DNA of 64,000 nt from Lichenicola sp964236105 (lineage in GTDB: Bacteria > Pseudomonadota > Alphaproteobacteria > Acetobacterales > Acetobacteraceae): positions 124,001 to 188,000 of the forward strand of contig CAXSBC010000001.1 of the NCBI GenBank assembly GCA_964236105.1. The letters are read 5' to 3'. The notes beneath the pieces are model-generated. The model was not told where the DNA came from. It saw only the letters and a program-made list of their open reading frames with translations, and ran no database searches. A program made the position numbers and the translations under genes. Shown here piece after piece: positions 42,198-51,523 of this stretch (positions are counted from its first letter, which is position 1; the number at the start of each line of letters is the position of its first letter).

Positions 42198-43376
42198 TCA
42201 GGTGCGCAACAGGCGGACCCGGCGGCCATCCACGCAAAGCGAGATCCGTCCCGCCTTGAGGGACAGCGCGTCGTTGCCGAACACCTCGCGGCGCCAGCCG
42301 GAGAGGGCCGGGATCTGCGGCTCGGCCTCGGTCGCCAGCCGGTCGATCTCCTCGGAGGAGGCCAGCAGGCGCGGCGCCACGTCGTGCTGCTCGCTCTTGG
42401 CCGCCAGCAGCACCTTGAGCAGCGACACCAGCGCGGGCGACGGCCGCGGCCCGTCCTTGCGGGGGGCCGGCGGCAGCGCGTCCTCGGCAAGCGCCTGCGC
42501 CGCCGCGATCGCCTCGAGCAGGCCGACGCCGCTGCGTCCCTCGGCAAAGCCGCGGCTGACGCCGCGCATGGCGCCGAGCGCCTCGGCGGTGGCCGGGGCG
42601 GCGGCGGCGATCTCGAGCAGGCTCTCGTCCTTGAGCAGGCGCTGGCGCGGCACGTCGACCCGCTGCGCCTCGCGTTCCCGCCAGGCGGCGATGCCGCGCA
42701 GGATGCCCAGCATGCGCCGGTTGGCGGTGCGCGGCCGCAGCCGCTCCCACAGCGTGTCGGGATCGGGCCGGAAGGTCGCCGGGTCCGACAGGCAGGCCAT
42801 CTCCTCGGCGACCCACTCGCTCCGGCCGTCGCGCTGCAGGCGCTCGACCAGCTTGGCGTAGACGTCGCGCAGGTGGGTGACGTCGGCGGCGGCATAGGCG
42901 ACCTGCGCCGGCGACAGCGGCCGCCGCGACCAGTCGCTGAAGCGGTGCGCCTTGTCGATCTGGTCGCCGGTCAGCGCCGAGACCAGGCTGTCATAGCCGA
43001 CCTGGTCGCCGAAGCCGGCCACCATCGCCGCCACCTGGGTGTCGAACAGCGCCACCGGCAGGCGGCCGAACTTGTAGAGGAAGATCTCCAGGTCCTGGCG
43101 GGCGGCATGGAACACCTTGATCACCGCCGGATCGTCGAGCAGCGGCGCCAGCAGCTGCAGGTCCAGTCCGCCTGCTTCGGCGTCGATGATCGCCACCTCG
43201 CGCTCGCCCGCGAGCTGCACGACGCAGAGCTCCGGCCAGTAGGTGCGCTCGCGCACGAACTCGGTGTCGATGGTGACGAAGCGTTCGTGCCGGAGGCGCT
43301 CGACGACCGCGGCCAGCTCGTCGCTCTCGGTGATCAGCTTGGGCTCCGGAAACCGGGCCCGGGCGGGACGTGACAT
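42198..43376 (-). CDS. rnd: Ribonuclease D
   Basis: A 392-residue 3'-5' exoribonuclease for tRNA 3' maturation. The DEDD site begins with D37 and E39 in IDTEFVRE; HAARQDLEIF and YAAADVTHLRDVY supply the other acidic residues. An HRDC domain follows (PRTANRRMLGILRGIAAWRE). Start ATG 43376 places the catalytic strand near the N-terminus as in the family; the upstream extension to 43529 is Arg-rich and non-coding. It precedes gcrA by about 120 bp. Confidence 0.93.
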   Translation of the reverse strand: MSRPARARFPEPKLITESDELAAVVERLRHERFVTIDTEFVRERTYWPELCVVQLAGEREVAIIDAEAGGLDLQLLAPLLDDPAVIKVFHAARQDLEIFLYKFGRLPVALFDTQVAAMVAGFGDQVGYDSLVSALTGDQIDKAHRFSDWSRRPLSPAQVAYAAADVTHLRDVYAKLVERLQRDGRSEWVAEEMACLSDPATFRPDPDTLWERLRPRTANRRMLGILRGIAAWREREAQRVDVPRQRLLKDESLLEIAAAAPATAEALGAMRGVSRGFAEGRSGVGLLEAIAAAQALAEDALPPAPRKDGPRPSPALVSLLKVLLAAKSEQHDVAPRLLASSEEIDRLATEAEPQIPALSGWRREVFGNDALSLKAGRISLCVDGRRVRLLRT

Positions 43377-43431
43377 GCGGGATGCAATACACGCACCCGC
43401 CTGCCTGCGAAAGCACCGGGCGCGTTGGCCG

Positions 43432-44406
43432 TCAGCCCGCCATCCGCGGCCCGTCCGCCTGGCCCAGGATCCAGCCCTCCCAGGCCTCCTGCCGCTCGCG
43501 CGCCGCCGGGTGCTCGGGCCGCCGTCCATCCACCACCTCGATCATGCCGAGCAGGCCGATCAGGGCATCGAACGCATCCTCGCCGTTGCGGGCGGCGCCG
43601 AAGCCGTCATCGAGCCGGGCCAGGAGAGCCGGCGCGAAGACGACCTTGTGCCGGCCGGCCCAGCCCGCGAGATCGCGCGTCGCCGCGTGCCGATCCTGCT
43701 GGCGCCGCTTGCTCATGCCGGGGCGGAAGCGCACGCCGACATGAGCGTAGGCCTCGGCGGGATAGGTCTCCGCCAGCACCGGGGCCCCCGAGGCGGCGAG
43801 CTCGGACAGGCTGCCCTCGAACGGCCACAGCAGCGCTCCGCGCCGACGCGCCGGCACGATCACCTGCTGCCAGCCGGCGATGGCCGCCTTGCCGACCTGA
43901 GAGCCGCCCAGGGTCCAGAATAGCGGGTTCGCCGCCCGCCGCGTCGGCGTGGCGCGCTCGCAGCGGCGACGCAGGCCGTCCATGTGGGTGACATCGAGCG
44001 CGTCCAGCAGATGCTGCTGCCTGGCTGCGGCCGACGACGCGCGCGGATAGAAGGGACGCCTGGGCGAGATCTCCGCGGCCGTCTCGGCGACCCGGAAGAT
44101 GTCGGCCCATTCGCCGTGGCCGAACGCCTCCAGGGCGGCCGGGAAGCTGCCGAGGCCGGTGGTTCGGCCATAGGCCTCCGGAAGGCCGATAGGGAAGTCG
44201 AAGCCCGCCAGCACCGGCCCCGACAGCGTCCAGAGCCCGTCCACGAAAGCCGCGCAGTCACCGACGGGCCGCGGCGCCGCCACGTGCCAGCCCGTCTCGC
44301 CACGGTCGGCCCGGGCGACCCAGCGGCCGGCAGCCGAGATGCTCCAGTCGGAATGCAGCAGCGTCCGGACCGGTATCCGGCTCCCGCCCTCGTCATGTCG
44401 CGTCAT
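43432..44406 (-). CDS. Hypothetical protein, possibly DUF429-like (RNase H fold)
   Basis: A 324-residue soluble protein. The N-terminal strand with HSDWSISAAGRWVARA, then GPVLAGFDFPIGLPEAYG, resembles the two acidic strands of RNase-H-fold DUF429 proteins (D20 and D70-type positions). Later blocks are PLFWTLGGSQVGKAAIAGWQ and LAETYPAEAYAHVG. The similarity is weak and no function is assigned. Transcribed toward rnd and divergent from aspS. Confidence 0.5.
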   Translation of the reverse strand: MTRHDEGGSRIPVRTLLHSDWSISAAGRWVARADRGETGWHVAAPRPVGDCAAFVDGLWTLSGPVLAGFDFPIGLPEAYGRTTGLGSFPAALEAFGHGEWADIFRVAETAAEISPRRPFYPRASSAAARQQHLLDALDVTHMDGLRRRCERATPTRRAANPLFWTLGGSQVGKAAIAGWQQVIVPARRRGALLWPFEGSLSELAASGAPVLAETYPAEAYAHVGVRFRPGMSKRRQQDRHAATRDLAGWAGRHKVVFAPALLARLDDGFGAARNGEDAFDALIGLLGMIEVVDGRRPEHPAARERQEAWEGWILGQADGPRMAG

Positions 44407-44519
44407 TCATGGTCCCCCCATCCTGTGCATCCGCATCGGTCGCACCCGGCCGGAGCGGCGCTTGACAGGCAGCAGGGGCGCCGGCTTCCTGCCGCCCTGC
44501 TCCGTGGGACCGCCCGATC

Positions 44520-46361
44520 ATGCATGCCTACCGCACCCATAGCTGTGCCGCACTCCGTGTCGCCGATGCCGGACAGACCGTGCGGCTGTCCGGCTGGGTG
44601 CACAGCAAGCGCGACCATGGCGGCCTGCTGTTCATCGACCTGCGCGACCATGCGGGCATCACCCAGATCGTGATCCCGGCCGGGTCGGCGCTGCTGGAGC
44701 GGGCGGAACGGCTGCGCGTCGAGAGCGTGCTGACCGTCACCGGCCAGGTGGTGCTGCGCGAGGGGGCCACGATCAACCCGAAGCTGCCGACCGGCGAGAT
44801 CGAGATCCAGGCCGGGGAGATGGAGGTCCAGTCCGCCGCCGCAGTGCTGCCGCTGCAGGTGGCGGGGCACGAGACCTACGGCGACGAGCTGCGGCTGCGC
44901 TACCGCTACCTCGATCTGCGCCGCGAGCGCGTGCACAAGAACATGATGCTGCGCGCGGGGGTGATCGCGTCCCTGCGCCGGCGCATGATCGACCAGGGCT
45001 TCACCGAGTTCCAGACGCCGATCCTGACCGCGTCGAGCCCCGAGGGCGCGCGCGACTTCCTGGTGCCGGCGCGGCTGCATCCGGGCAAGTTCTACGCGCT
45101 GCCGCAGGCGCCGCAGCAGTTCAAGCAGCTGCTGATGGTGGCGGGCTTCGACCGCTACTTCCAGATCGCCCCCTGCTTCCGCGACGAGGCGGCGCGCGCC
45201 GACCGCTCTCCGGGCGAGTTCTACCAGCTCGATTTCGAGATGAGCTTCGTGACCCAGGAGGACGTGTTCGCGACGCTGGAGCCGGTGATGGCCGGCGTGT
45301 TCGCGGAGTTCGGCGACGGCCGGAGCGTGGACGCGCTGCCGTTCCGGCGCATCGCCTACGACACCGCACTCGCCGAGTACGGCTCCGACAAGCCCGACCT
45401 GCGCAACCCGCTCAGGATCAGCGACGTCACCGACGCCTTCGCGGGCTCGGGCTTCGGGCTGTTCGCGAAGATCGCGGCCGCCGGCGGCCAGGTGCGGGCG
45501 ATCCCGGCCCCTGGCGCCGGCGGACGGCCGCGCTCGTTCTTCGACAGGCTGAACGAGTGGGCACGCGCCGAGGGCGCGGGCGGGCTCGGCTACATCACCT
45601 TCGACGCCGAGGGTGCGAGGGGGCCAATCGCCAAGAACCTGGAGCCGGAGCGCTGCGAGGCGATACGCAGCCGCTGCGGCCTGCGGCCGGGCGACGCGGT
45701 GTTCTTCGCAGCCGGCCCGCGCGACGGGCTCAAGGGCCTGGAGACGGTGAAGTTCTCCGGCCTCGTGCGCACGCGCATCGCCACCGAGCTCGAGCTGATC
45801 GAGCAGAACGCGTTCCGCTTCTGCTGGGTGGTCGACTTCCCGATGTACGAGCTGAACGAGGAGACCGGCCAGGTCGATTTCAGCCACAACCCGTTCTCGA
45901 TGCCGCAAGGCGGGCTGGAGGCGCTGAACAACCAGGACCCGCTCACCATCAAGGCGTTCCAGTACGACATCGTCTGCAACGGCATCGAGCTGTCGTCGGG
46001 CGCGATCCGCAACCACCGTCCCGAGGTGATGATCCGCGCCTTCGCCATCGCGGGCTACCCGGAGAGCGAGGTCGAGGCGCGGTTCGGCGGCATGCTGAAC
46101 GCGTTCCGCTACGGCGCCCCCCCGCATGGCGGCTCGGCCCCCGGCGTGGACCGGATCGTCATGCTGCTCGCCGACGAGCCCAACATCCGCGAGGTGATCC
46201 TGTTTCCGCTGAACCAGCAGGGCGAGGACCCGATGATGGGAGCGCCCGCCGCGGTGCCGCCTGCGCGCCTGAAGGAGCTGTCGCTGCAGACCGTGCTGCC
46301 GCCGGCAAAGCCCGTGCCGGGCGCCACCTCGCCGGTGGTGCCCGAAACCGCGCCCGGCTGA
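44520..46361 (+). CDS. aspS: Aspartate-tRNA ligase (bacterial type)
   Basis: A 613-residue class II synthetase. The N-terminal anticodon-binding OB fold (VRLSGWVHSKRDHGGLLFIDLRD) is followed by the catalytic core: motif 2 FRDEAARADRSPGEFYQLDFEMSF (as the block FRDEAARADR and QLDFEMSF), the GAD insertion, and motif 3 GSAPGVDRIVML. It attaches Asp to tRNA-Asp. Without seeing whether AsnRS/AsnS or GatCAB is coded elsewhere, discriminating and non-discriminating forms cannot be told apart. Confidence 0.95.
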   Translation: MHAYRTHSCAALRVADAGQTVRLSGWVHSKRDHGGLLFIDLRDHAGITQIVIPAGSALLERAERLRVESVLTVTGQVVLREGATINPKLPTGEIEIQAGEMEVQSAAAVLPLQVAGHETYGDELRLRYRYLDLRRERVHKNMMLRAGVIASLRRRMIDQGFTEFQTPILTASSPEGARDFLVPARLHPGKFYALPQAPQQFKQLLMVAGFDRYFQIAPCFRDEAARADRSPGEFYQLDFEMSFVTQEDVFATLEPVMAGVFAEFGDGRSVDALPFRRIAYDTALAEYGSDKPDLRNPLRISDVTDAFAGSGFGLFAKIAAAGGQVRAIPAPGAGGRPRSFFDRLNEWARAEGAGGLGYITFDAEGARGPIAKNLEPERCEAIRSRCGLRPGDAVFFAAGPRDGLKGLETVKFSGLVRTRIATELELIEQNAFRFCWVVDFPMYELNEETGQVDFSHNPFSMPQGGLEALNNQDPLTIKAFQYDIVCNGIELSSGAIRNHRPEVMIRAFAIAGYPESEVEARFGGMLNAFRYGAPPHGGSAPGVDRIVMLLADEPNIREVILFPLNQQGEDPMMGAPAAVPPARLKELSLQTVLPPAKPVPGATSPVVPETAPG

Positions 46362-46444
46362 CAGAGCCGGCCCGCGGCCCGTCGTTCCGCCCGGGCGCGC
46401 GATGCTCTAGTCTGGGCCAAGGCCAGTTCCGGAGCGTCAGCCGC

Positions 46445-47311
46445 ATGCATCATCGCACCATCCAGAGCCGGGCGCCGTCGCAGCTGGCGCTCGCGGTGGC
46501 GGCAACGCTGCTCAGCCCGGCCACGATCCTGGCGGCCCCCGCCCCGGTTCCCGGCCACCAGGGCGTTGGCCAGATGAGTGGCTCGGCGCAGCTGCAGGCG
46601 CACAAGGCGCTCTACGACCTCAGCCTCGCCGCGTCGCAGGGCGGCGATACGGTGGCAGCGTCCGGCAGCATGAGTTTCCAGGTGACCGACGCCTGCAGCG
46701 GCTGGGCCAGCCAGCAGCAGCTGCGCCTGCGGCTGGTGACGCGCGAGGGACAGGCCAGCGACATGGTGTCGGACTACGCGACGCTGGAGAGCAAGGACGG
46801 ACGGCACCTCACCTTCGACATGCAGGAGCGCGACAACGGCAGCATGACGCAGCAGGTGCGCGGCGAGGCCAGCCTCGATGCCAATGGCGACGGGGTGATC
46901 CACTTCACCCTGCCGAGCCGCAGCACCATGACGCTGCCGCGCGGCACGCTGTTCCCGATGGCGCACACCGCGGCGATCATCGAGGCGGCCCAGGCCGGCC
47001 GCAAGAGCATCGACCCGGTGCTGTTCGACGGCACCAGCGCCGACGGGCCCACCGACAGCTACGTCACCATCCTCGGCTGGCACGCAGCACCGTCGCAGTC
47101 GAGCTATCCGGGGCTGCAAGACCAGGGCTCGGGCCAGGTGCATGTCGCCTTCTTCGCCCGCAAGCCCAACGCCATCACGCCCGACTACGAGATCGGCATG
47201 CGCTACTTCGACGGCGGCGCCTCCGACCGGCTGGACATGAATTTCGGCGACTTCACGATGCGGGGCACGCTGACCAGCTTCGTGCCGGGCCAGAAGCCGG
47301 CCCGCTGCTGA
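46445..47311 (+). CDS. eipB: Cell-envelope integrity protein EipB (DUF1849)
   Basis: A 288-residue exported protein. The signal peptide spans about residues 1-31 (AVAATLLSPATILAA). The mature part has the EipB pattern: LQAHKALYDLSLA, a beta-spiral with SGSMSFQVTDACSGW and FDMQERDNG, and the pair of conserved cysteines (one in DACSGW, one at the end, PARC) that form the family disulphide. EipB is a periplasmic protein needed for envelope integrity in Brucella and conserved in Alphaproteobacteria. It is followed after 1 bp by an amino-acid permease. Confidence 0.85.
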   Translation: MHHRTIQSRAPSQLALAVAATLLSPATILAAPAPVPGHQGVGQMSGSAQLQAHKALYDLSLAASQGGDTVAASGSMSFQVTDACSGWASQQQLRLRLVTREGQASDMVSDYATLESKDGRHLTFDMQERDNGSMTQQVRGEASLDANGDGVIHFTLPSRSTMTLPRGTLFPMAHTAAIIEAAQAGRKSIDPVLFDGTSADGPTDSYVTILGWHAAPSQSSYPGLQDQGSGQVHVAFFARKPNAITPDYEIGMRYFDGGASDRLDMNFGDFTMRGTLTSFVPGQKPARC

Positions 47312-47312
47312 G

Positions 47313-48695
47313 ATGCCGGTGGCCAGGGTGAGCGGCGCCGCGGCGGCCGGACCGCCGGCGGGCGCGCTGTCGCACGGCCTGCGCGGCCGGCACGTGACGA
47401 TGATCTCGCTCGGCGGCGTGATCGGCGCCGGCCTGTTCGTGGGCAGCTCGGCCGCGATCGCGGGCTCCGGGCCGGGGGTGCTGCTGTCCTACGTGCTGGC
47501 CGGCACGGTGGCGCTGCTGGTGATGCGGATGCTGGGCGAGATGGCGATCGAGGCGCCGGGTGCCGGCTCGTTCATCGGCCATATCAGGCGCGGCCTCGGC
47601 GGACGCGCAGCCTTCGTCGCCGGCTGGATCTACTGGCTGTTCTGGGCGGTGGTGGTGGCGGCCGAGGCGATCGGCGGCTCGGCGATCCTCGCACCCTGGA
47701 TCCCGCTGCCGCGCACCGCACTCGACCTGATGCTCGTGCTCGGCATGACGGCGACCAACCTGGTGTCGGTGCGCAGCTACGGCGAGTTCGAGTTCTGGTT
47801 CTCGTCGCTCAAGATCCTGGCCATCATGGTGTTCTCGGCCCTGTGCATCGCCGCCCTCGGCGGCGCGTTCGGGCCAGGCCGGGCAAGCGTGACGCATCTG
47901 TGGAGCGATGGCGGCGTGCTGCCGCACGGGATCGGCGCGGTGCTGGCGATCATCCCGACGGTGGTGTTCCAGTATACCGGCAGCGAGATCGCCACGGTGG
48001 CCGCGGCCGAATCCGACGATCCGGGCCGCAACGTGGCGCATGCCACCAACACCGTGGCGCTGCGGGTGCTGCTGTTCTACGTGGGCTCGATCCTGCTGAT
48101 CCTGTGCGTGGTGCCCTGGAGCGCCATGGTGCCCGGCCATTCGCCGTTCGTGGCCGCGATGCAGCGGCTCGGCATCCCCGGGGCCGCGACGGCGATGTCG
48201 CTGGTGGTGCTGGTGGCGGTGCTGTCGTGCCTGAACTCCGCGCTCTACGTGACGTCGCGGGTGCTGTTCGAGATGGCAGCGCACGGCGACGCGCCGCGCT
48301 GGCTGGTGCAGACCGGACGCGGCGGCGTGCCGCGGCGGGCGATCGGGGCCGGCAGCGGCGTCGGCGTGCTGGTGGCGATCGCCTCGACGATCTCGCCGGA
48401 CAGGGTGTTCGCGTTCCTGCTGAACGCGTCGGGCGCGCTGATCCTGTTCGCCTACCTGCTGATCGCGCTGGCGCAGATCCGGCTGCGCACGCCGATGCGG
48501 CGCGCGGGCCTGCGTCCGCGCTTCGCGATGTGGCTGTTTCCCGGCCTGTCCTGGGCGACGATCGCGGTGATCCTCGCCGTGCTGGTGGCGATGGCGTTCA
48601 GCCCGGCGACGCGGCCGCAGATCGTGCTGGGCGGCCTGACCGTGCTGGCCGTGCTAGCGTGCCACGAACTGTTCCGACGGAGACGCGACGCATGA
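47313..48695 (+). CDS. Amino-acid permease (APC superfamily, AAT family)
   Basis: A 460-residue, 12-helix proton-coupled permease. The opening HGLRGRHVTMISLGGVIGAGLFVGSS and helix 6-type TVVFQYTGSEIATVAAAES motif are typical of the AAT family (GabP/AnsP/CycA type). Exact substrate is not assignable. ATG 47313 follows the eipB stop after one base, and its end overlaps the next small gene by 4 bp. Confidence 0.85.
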   Translation: MPVARVSGAAAAGPPAGALSHGLRGRHVTMISLGGVIGAGLFVGSSAAIAGSGPGVLLSYVLAGTVALLVMRMLGEMAIEAPGAGSFIGHIRRGLGGRAAFVAGWIYWLFWAVVVAAEAIGGSAILAPWIPLPRTALDLMLVLGMTATNLVSVRSYGEFEFWFSSLKILAIMVFSALCIAALGGAFGPGRASVTHLWSDGGVLPHGIGAVLAIIPTVVFQYTGSEIATVAAAESDDPGRNVAHATNTVALRVLLFYVGSILLILCVVPWSAMVPGHSPFVAAMQRLGIPGAATAMSLVVLVAVLSCLNSALYVTSRVLFEMAAHGDAPRWLVQTGRGGVPRRAIGAGSGVGVLVAIASTISPDRVFAFLLNASGALILFAYLLIALAQIRLRTPMRRAGLRPRFAMWLFPGLSWATIAVILAVLVAMAFSPATRPQIVLGGLTVLAVLACHELFRRRRDA

Positions 48696-48859
48696 CCGAC
48701 ACCCCCGCCCACGACTGGCTCAAGCCACGCCTGGAGCAGCTGCTGACCGAGGCCGAGGCCGCCGGCATCGAGCGCTCGATCGCGGTTGCCGTGCTGACCG
48801 ACATCGTCACCGGCGCCGACTTCAACGCCAGCCACCTCGCCAGCGACATAGACGCTTAA
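48692..48859 (+). CDS. Small acidic protein (55 aa) coupled to the permease
   Basis: A 55-residue protein, opening MTDTPAHDWLKPRLEQLL. It is predicted to be helical with an amphipathic first helix and no membrane segment. ATG 48692 overlaps the permease stop (ATGA). Codon use and composition fit the host. Not recognised; coupling suggests a role connected with the permease. Confidence 0.55.
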   Translation: MTDTPAHDWLKPRLEQLLTEAEAAGIERSIAVAVLTDIVTGADFNASHLASDIDA

Positions 48860-48894
48860 ACCCCGGATTCTCAAGGCTCCGCCTCGAGCGGGGT

Positions 48895-48913
48895 CCAGGG
48901 GCAGCGCCCCTGG
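48895..48913. terminator. Hairpin between convergent genes
   Basis: A perfect inverted repeat CCAGGGGC-AGC-GCCCCTGG (8-bp stem, 3-nt loop) in the 61-bp gap between the 55-aa gene (+) and the esterase gene (-). It lacks a T-run, but sits where a bidirectional terminator is needed. Confidence 0.55.
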
Positions 48914-48920
48914 CCTGGCG

Positions 48921-49865
48921 CTACCGCCTCGGATGCAGCGCCCCGCGCAGCGCCGACCGCGACCGGTTGCGGGCGACGAGCGCCGAGCGCGCCGAGGCCA
49001 CCGCATCGAAGCCGTGGAACGCCCCCGGGAACACGTGCAGCTCGGTCGGCACGCCGGCGCGGATCAGCCGGCGCGCGTAGTCGATATCCTCGTCGATGAA
49101 CAGGTCCAGCGCGCCCACCGAGATGAAGGCCGGCGGCAGGCCGGACAGATCCTCCGCCCGCGCCGCCGCCGCATAAAGCGAGATGCCGGGCCCGCCCGGC
49201 TCCTGCCCGAGCAGGGCTGTCCAGCCGAACCGGTTCTGCGCCGGCGTCCAGAGGAACTCGCCCGCGAACGGATGCGGCTCCGCCGTCACGGTGCGATCGT
49301 CGAGCATGGGATAGATCAGGTGCTGGAACACCAGCGGCACCTCGCCGCGGTCGCGCGCCAGCAGCGCCAGCCCTGCCGCCAGCCCGCCGCCGGCACTCTC
49401 GCCGCCGACCGCGATCCGGCTGCGGTCGACCTGCAGCGCCGGCGCCTCGTCATGCAGCCACTTCAGCGCGGCGTACGCGTCCTCGACCGGCGTCGGGTGC
49501 GGGAACTCGGGCGCCAGCCGATACTCGACCGAGGCGATCACGCAGGCGAGCTCGGCCGCCAGGGCCGCCTGGGCGGCATCGTTGCCGAAGGCCGAGCCGA
49601 GCACGTAGCCGCCGCCATGCAGATGCAGCAGCGCCGGATGGGTGACCCCCTCGTCGCCGCCGAGCGGGGTGAACACCCGCACGTCGATCTCGCCGACACG
49701 GTGGGTGACGATCGAGGCCAGGGCCGGATCGGCAGCCGGCGCGAAGGCCCGCGTCACCGCATCATGCCGGCGCAGCGTCGGCAGGCTCTCCGCGGACAGC
49801 GTCTGTTCGGGATGCGTCTCCAGCCCGGGCAGCAGCTCGGGATCGACCAGTGCGCGTGTCGTCAT
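48921..49865 (-). CDS. Alpha/beta hydrolase, HSL-type esterase
   Basis: A 314-residue carboxylesterase-like enzyme. Oxyanion-hole motif HGGG in HLHGGGYVLG, nucleophile GGESAGGGLA, the Asp in FISVGALDLFIDED and His in PGAFHGFD complete the hormone-sensitive-lipase-type triad. No signal peptide. It probably hydrolyses short-chain esters or lactones. It lies 44 bp downstream of the ROK kinase on the same strand, so the two may be co-transcribed. Confidence 0.85.
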   Translation of the reverse strand: MTTRALVDPELLPGLETHPEQTLSAESLPTLRRHDAVTRAFAPAADPALASIVTHRVGEIDVRVFTPLGGDEGVTHPALLHLHGGGYVLGSAFGNDAAQAALAAELACVIASVEYRLAPEFPHPTPVEDAYAALKWLHDEAPALQVDRSRIAVGGESAGGGLAAGLALLARDRGEVPLVFQHLIYPMLDDRTVTAEPHPFAGEFLWTPAQNRFGWTALLGQEPGGPGISLYAAAARAEDLSGLPPAFISVGALDLFIDEDIDYARRLIRAGVPTELHVFPGAFHGFDAVASARSALVARNRSRSALRGALHPRR

Positions 49866-49909
49866 GCTTGGCTCCTCGTCGTGCGGACCTGCGGCGACAT
49901 CCCGGCCCC

Positions 49910-50839
49910 TCAGCTGCCGCTGGTGCGGTAGACGCGCACCGTCTCGCGCGGCCACAGCCAGGCGGCGCCGCGCACGCCGGAACTGTCGCCATGGATGTTC
50001 GGCTTGATCGGCGTGGTGCATTGCGGGCTGATCACGTGGCGCTGCAGCAGCGGCGGCACCTTGCTGTACAGATGCTTCATGTTCGACAGCCCGCCGCCCA
50101 GAACGATGGCGTGCGGGTCGAGGATGTTGATGATCTGCGCCAGCCCGCGGGCGAGCCGTTCGGCATGACGGTCGAGGGCCGCGATCGCGCGCGCGTCGCC
50201 GGCCTCGGCGCGCGCGGGGATGCCGTGGGCGTCGCGATGGCCCGGACCGTCGCAATCCTCCGCCAGCGCCGGCCCGCACAGATAGCGCTCGACGCAGCCC
50301 TGGTTGCCGCAGAAGCACGGGATGCCGGGCACCTCGTCTGCCGTCGGCCAGGGTAGCGGCGCATGGCCCCACTCGCCGGCGATGTTGTGGCGTCCGGCCA
50401 GCACGCGCTCGTCCACCACGATGCCGCCGCCGACCCCGGTGCCGAGGATCACCCCGAACACGATGGAATGGCCCTCGCCGGCGCCGTCGACCGCCTCCGA
50501 CAGCGCAAAGCAGTTGGCGTCGTTCTCGACGCGCACCTCGCGGCCGAGCGAGGCGGTGAGGTCGCGGGCGAAGGCGCGTCCGTTGAGCCAGGTCGAGTTG
50601 GCGTTCTTGACCAGCCCGGTATCGGGGCTCACAGCACCCGGGATGCCGACGCCGACGCTCGCCGTGCCGCGCAGCTCGGTCTCGGCGCCCTCGACCAGCT
50701 CGCGGATGACGCGGATCGCGGCGTCGTATTCCAGCGGGTTCGGGACGCGCCGCCGCAAGGTCTCCTTGCCGTCGTTGGCGATTGCGGCGATCTCGATCTT
50801 GGTGCCGCCGAAATCGATGCCGATCCGGAAATCCGCCAT
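49910..50839 (-). CDS. ROK-family sugar kinase (fructokinase/N-acetylglucosamine kinase-like)
   Basis: A 309-residue kinase. The N-terminal phosphate-binding loop GIDFGGTKIEIA, the second loop GVILGTGVGGGIV, the active-site Asp in ENDANCF and the zinc-binding ROK signature CFCGNQGCVERY with an upstream His (GHAPLPWP) are present. It phosphorylates a hexose or amino sugar in the cytoplasm. The substrate cannot be fixed from sequence. Divergent from the TusA-like gene (43 bp). Confidence 0.88.
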   Translation of the reverse strand: MADFRIGIDFGGTKIEIAAIANDGKETLRRRVPNPLEYDAAIRVIRELVEGAETELRGTASVGVGIPGAVSPDTGLVKNANSTWLNGRAFARDLTASLGREVRVENDANCFALSEAVDGAGEGHSIVFGVILGTGVGGGIVVDERVLAGRHNIAGEWGHAPLPWPTADEVPGIPCFCGNQGCVERYLCGPALAEDCDGPGHRDAHGIPARAEAGDARAIAALDRHAERLARGLAQIINILDPHAIVLGGGLSNMKHLYSKVPPLLQRHVISPQCTTPIKPNIHGDSSGVRGAAWLWPRETVRVYRTSGS

Positions 50840-50882
50840 GTCCGCCTCGCAAAGCCTTCAGGATGGCCGGTATGATGGCGTG

Positions 50883-51167
50883 ATGGCCGAGTCTTCACAA
50901 TCGACCCCGGCACCGGGGCGTCCGGCGATCCCGGAGACGCTGCTGGACGTCAAGGGACTGAGCTGCCCGCTGCCGGTGCTGCGCGCCAACCGGATGCTGC
51001 GCTCGATGCCCGAGGGCGCCCGGCTTCGCGTGCTGGCGACCGACCGGGCGGCGGTGCAGGACTTCCACGCCTTCTGCCGCGAGACCGGACACGCGCTGAT
51101 CGCCTTCGGGGACGAGGCGGGGGTGCTCAGCTTCGTGATCCGCCGCCGGCCCGATCCGGTCGGCTGA
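50883..51167 (+). CDS. TusA-like sulfur-carrier protein
   Basis: A 94-residue protein with a Pro/Ala-rich N-terminal extension of about 18 residues and then the TusA/SirA fold: LDVKGLSCPLPVLRANRML, with the active cysteine C28 in the CPxP-like motif CPLP, and VLATDRAAVQDFHAFCRETG. It relays persulfide sulfur, for example to tRNA thiolation or molybdoenzyme maturation. No partner genes (TusBCDE) are next to it. Confidence 0.88.
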   Translation: MAESSQSTPAPGRPAIPETLLDVKGLSCPLPVLRANRMLRSMPEGARLRVLATDRAAVQDFHAFCRETGHALIAFGDEAGVLSFVIRRRPDPVG

Positions 51168-51275
51168 CGTCCGGGCCCCGTCGCGGAGGGGCTTTCGCCC
51201 GGCAGGGCTTGGGGCTAATCGGGGGCCGCTCGACCCGACCGCCCTGCCCGCCACCCTCAGGACCCTGGAGCCTGG

Positions 51276-51506
51276 ATGTCTGACTCTCTGTCGTCGCTCT
51301 CCTTCGAGGATGCGCTGGGCGAGCTCGAAAAGATCGTGCGCGGCCTGGAGGGCGGCCAGCAGAAGCTCGAGGACGCGATCGCCTGCTACGAGCGCGGTGC
51401 GGCCCTGCGCCGGCATTGCGAGGCCAAGCTCGGCGAGGCCGAGGCCCGCGTGCAGGCGATCGTCGAGCGGGCGGACGGCGCGCTGGCGACGCAGAAGCTC
51501 GACTGA
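51276..51506 (+). CDS. xseB: Exodeoxyribonuclease VII small subunit
   Basis: A 76-residue helical-hairpin protein. LSFEDALGELEKIVRGLEGG and LEDAIACYERGAALRRHCEAKL are the XseB signature. It binds XseA, whose gene is 12 kb away in this window. It heads the conserved xseB-ispA-dxs-tlyA cluster, 17 bp before ispA. Confidence 0.95.
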   Translation: MSDSLSSLSFEDALGELEKIVRGLEGGQQKLEDAIACYERGAALRRHCEAKLGEAEARVQAIVERADGALATQKLD

Positions 51507-51523
51507 GGCGGAGGCAGACGCGC

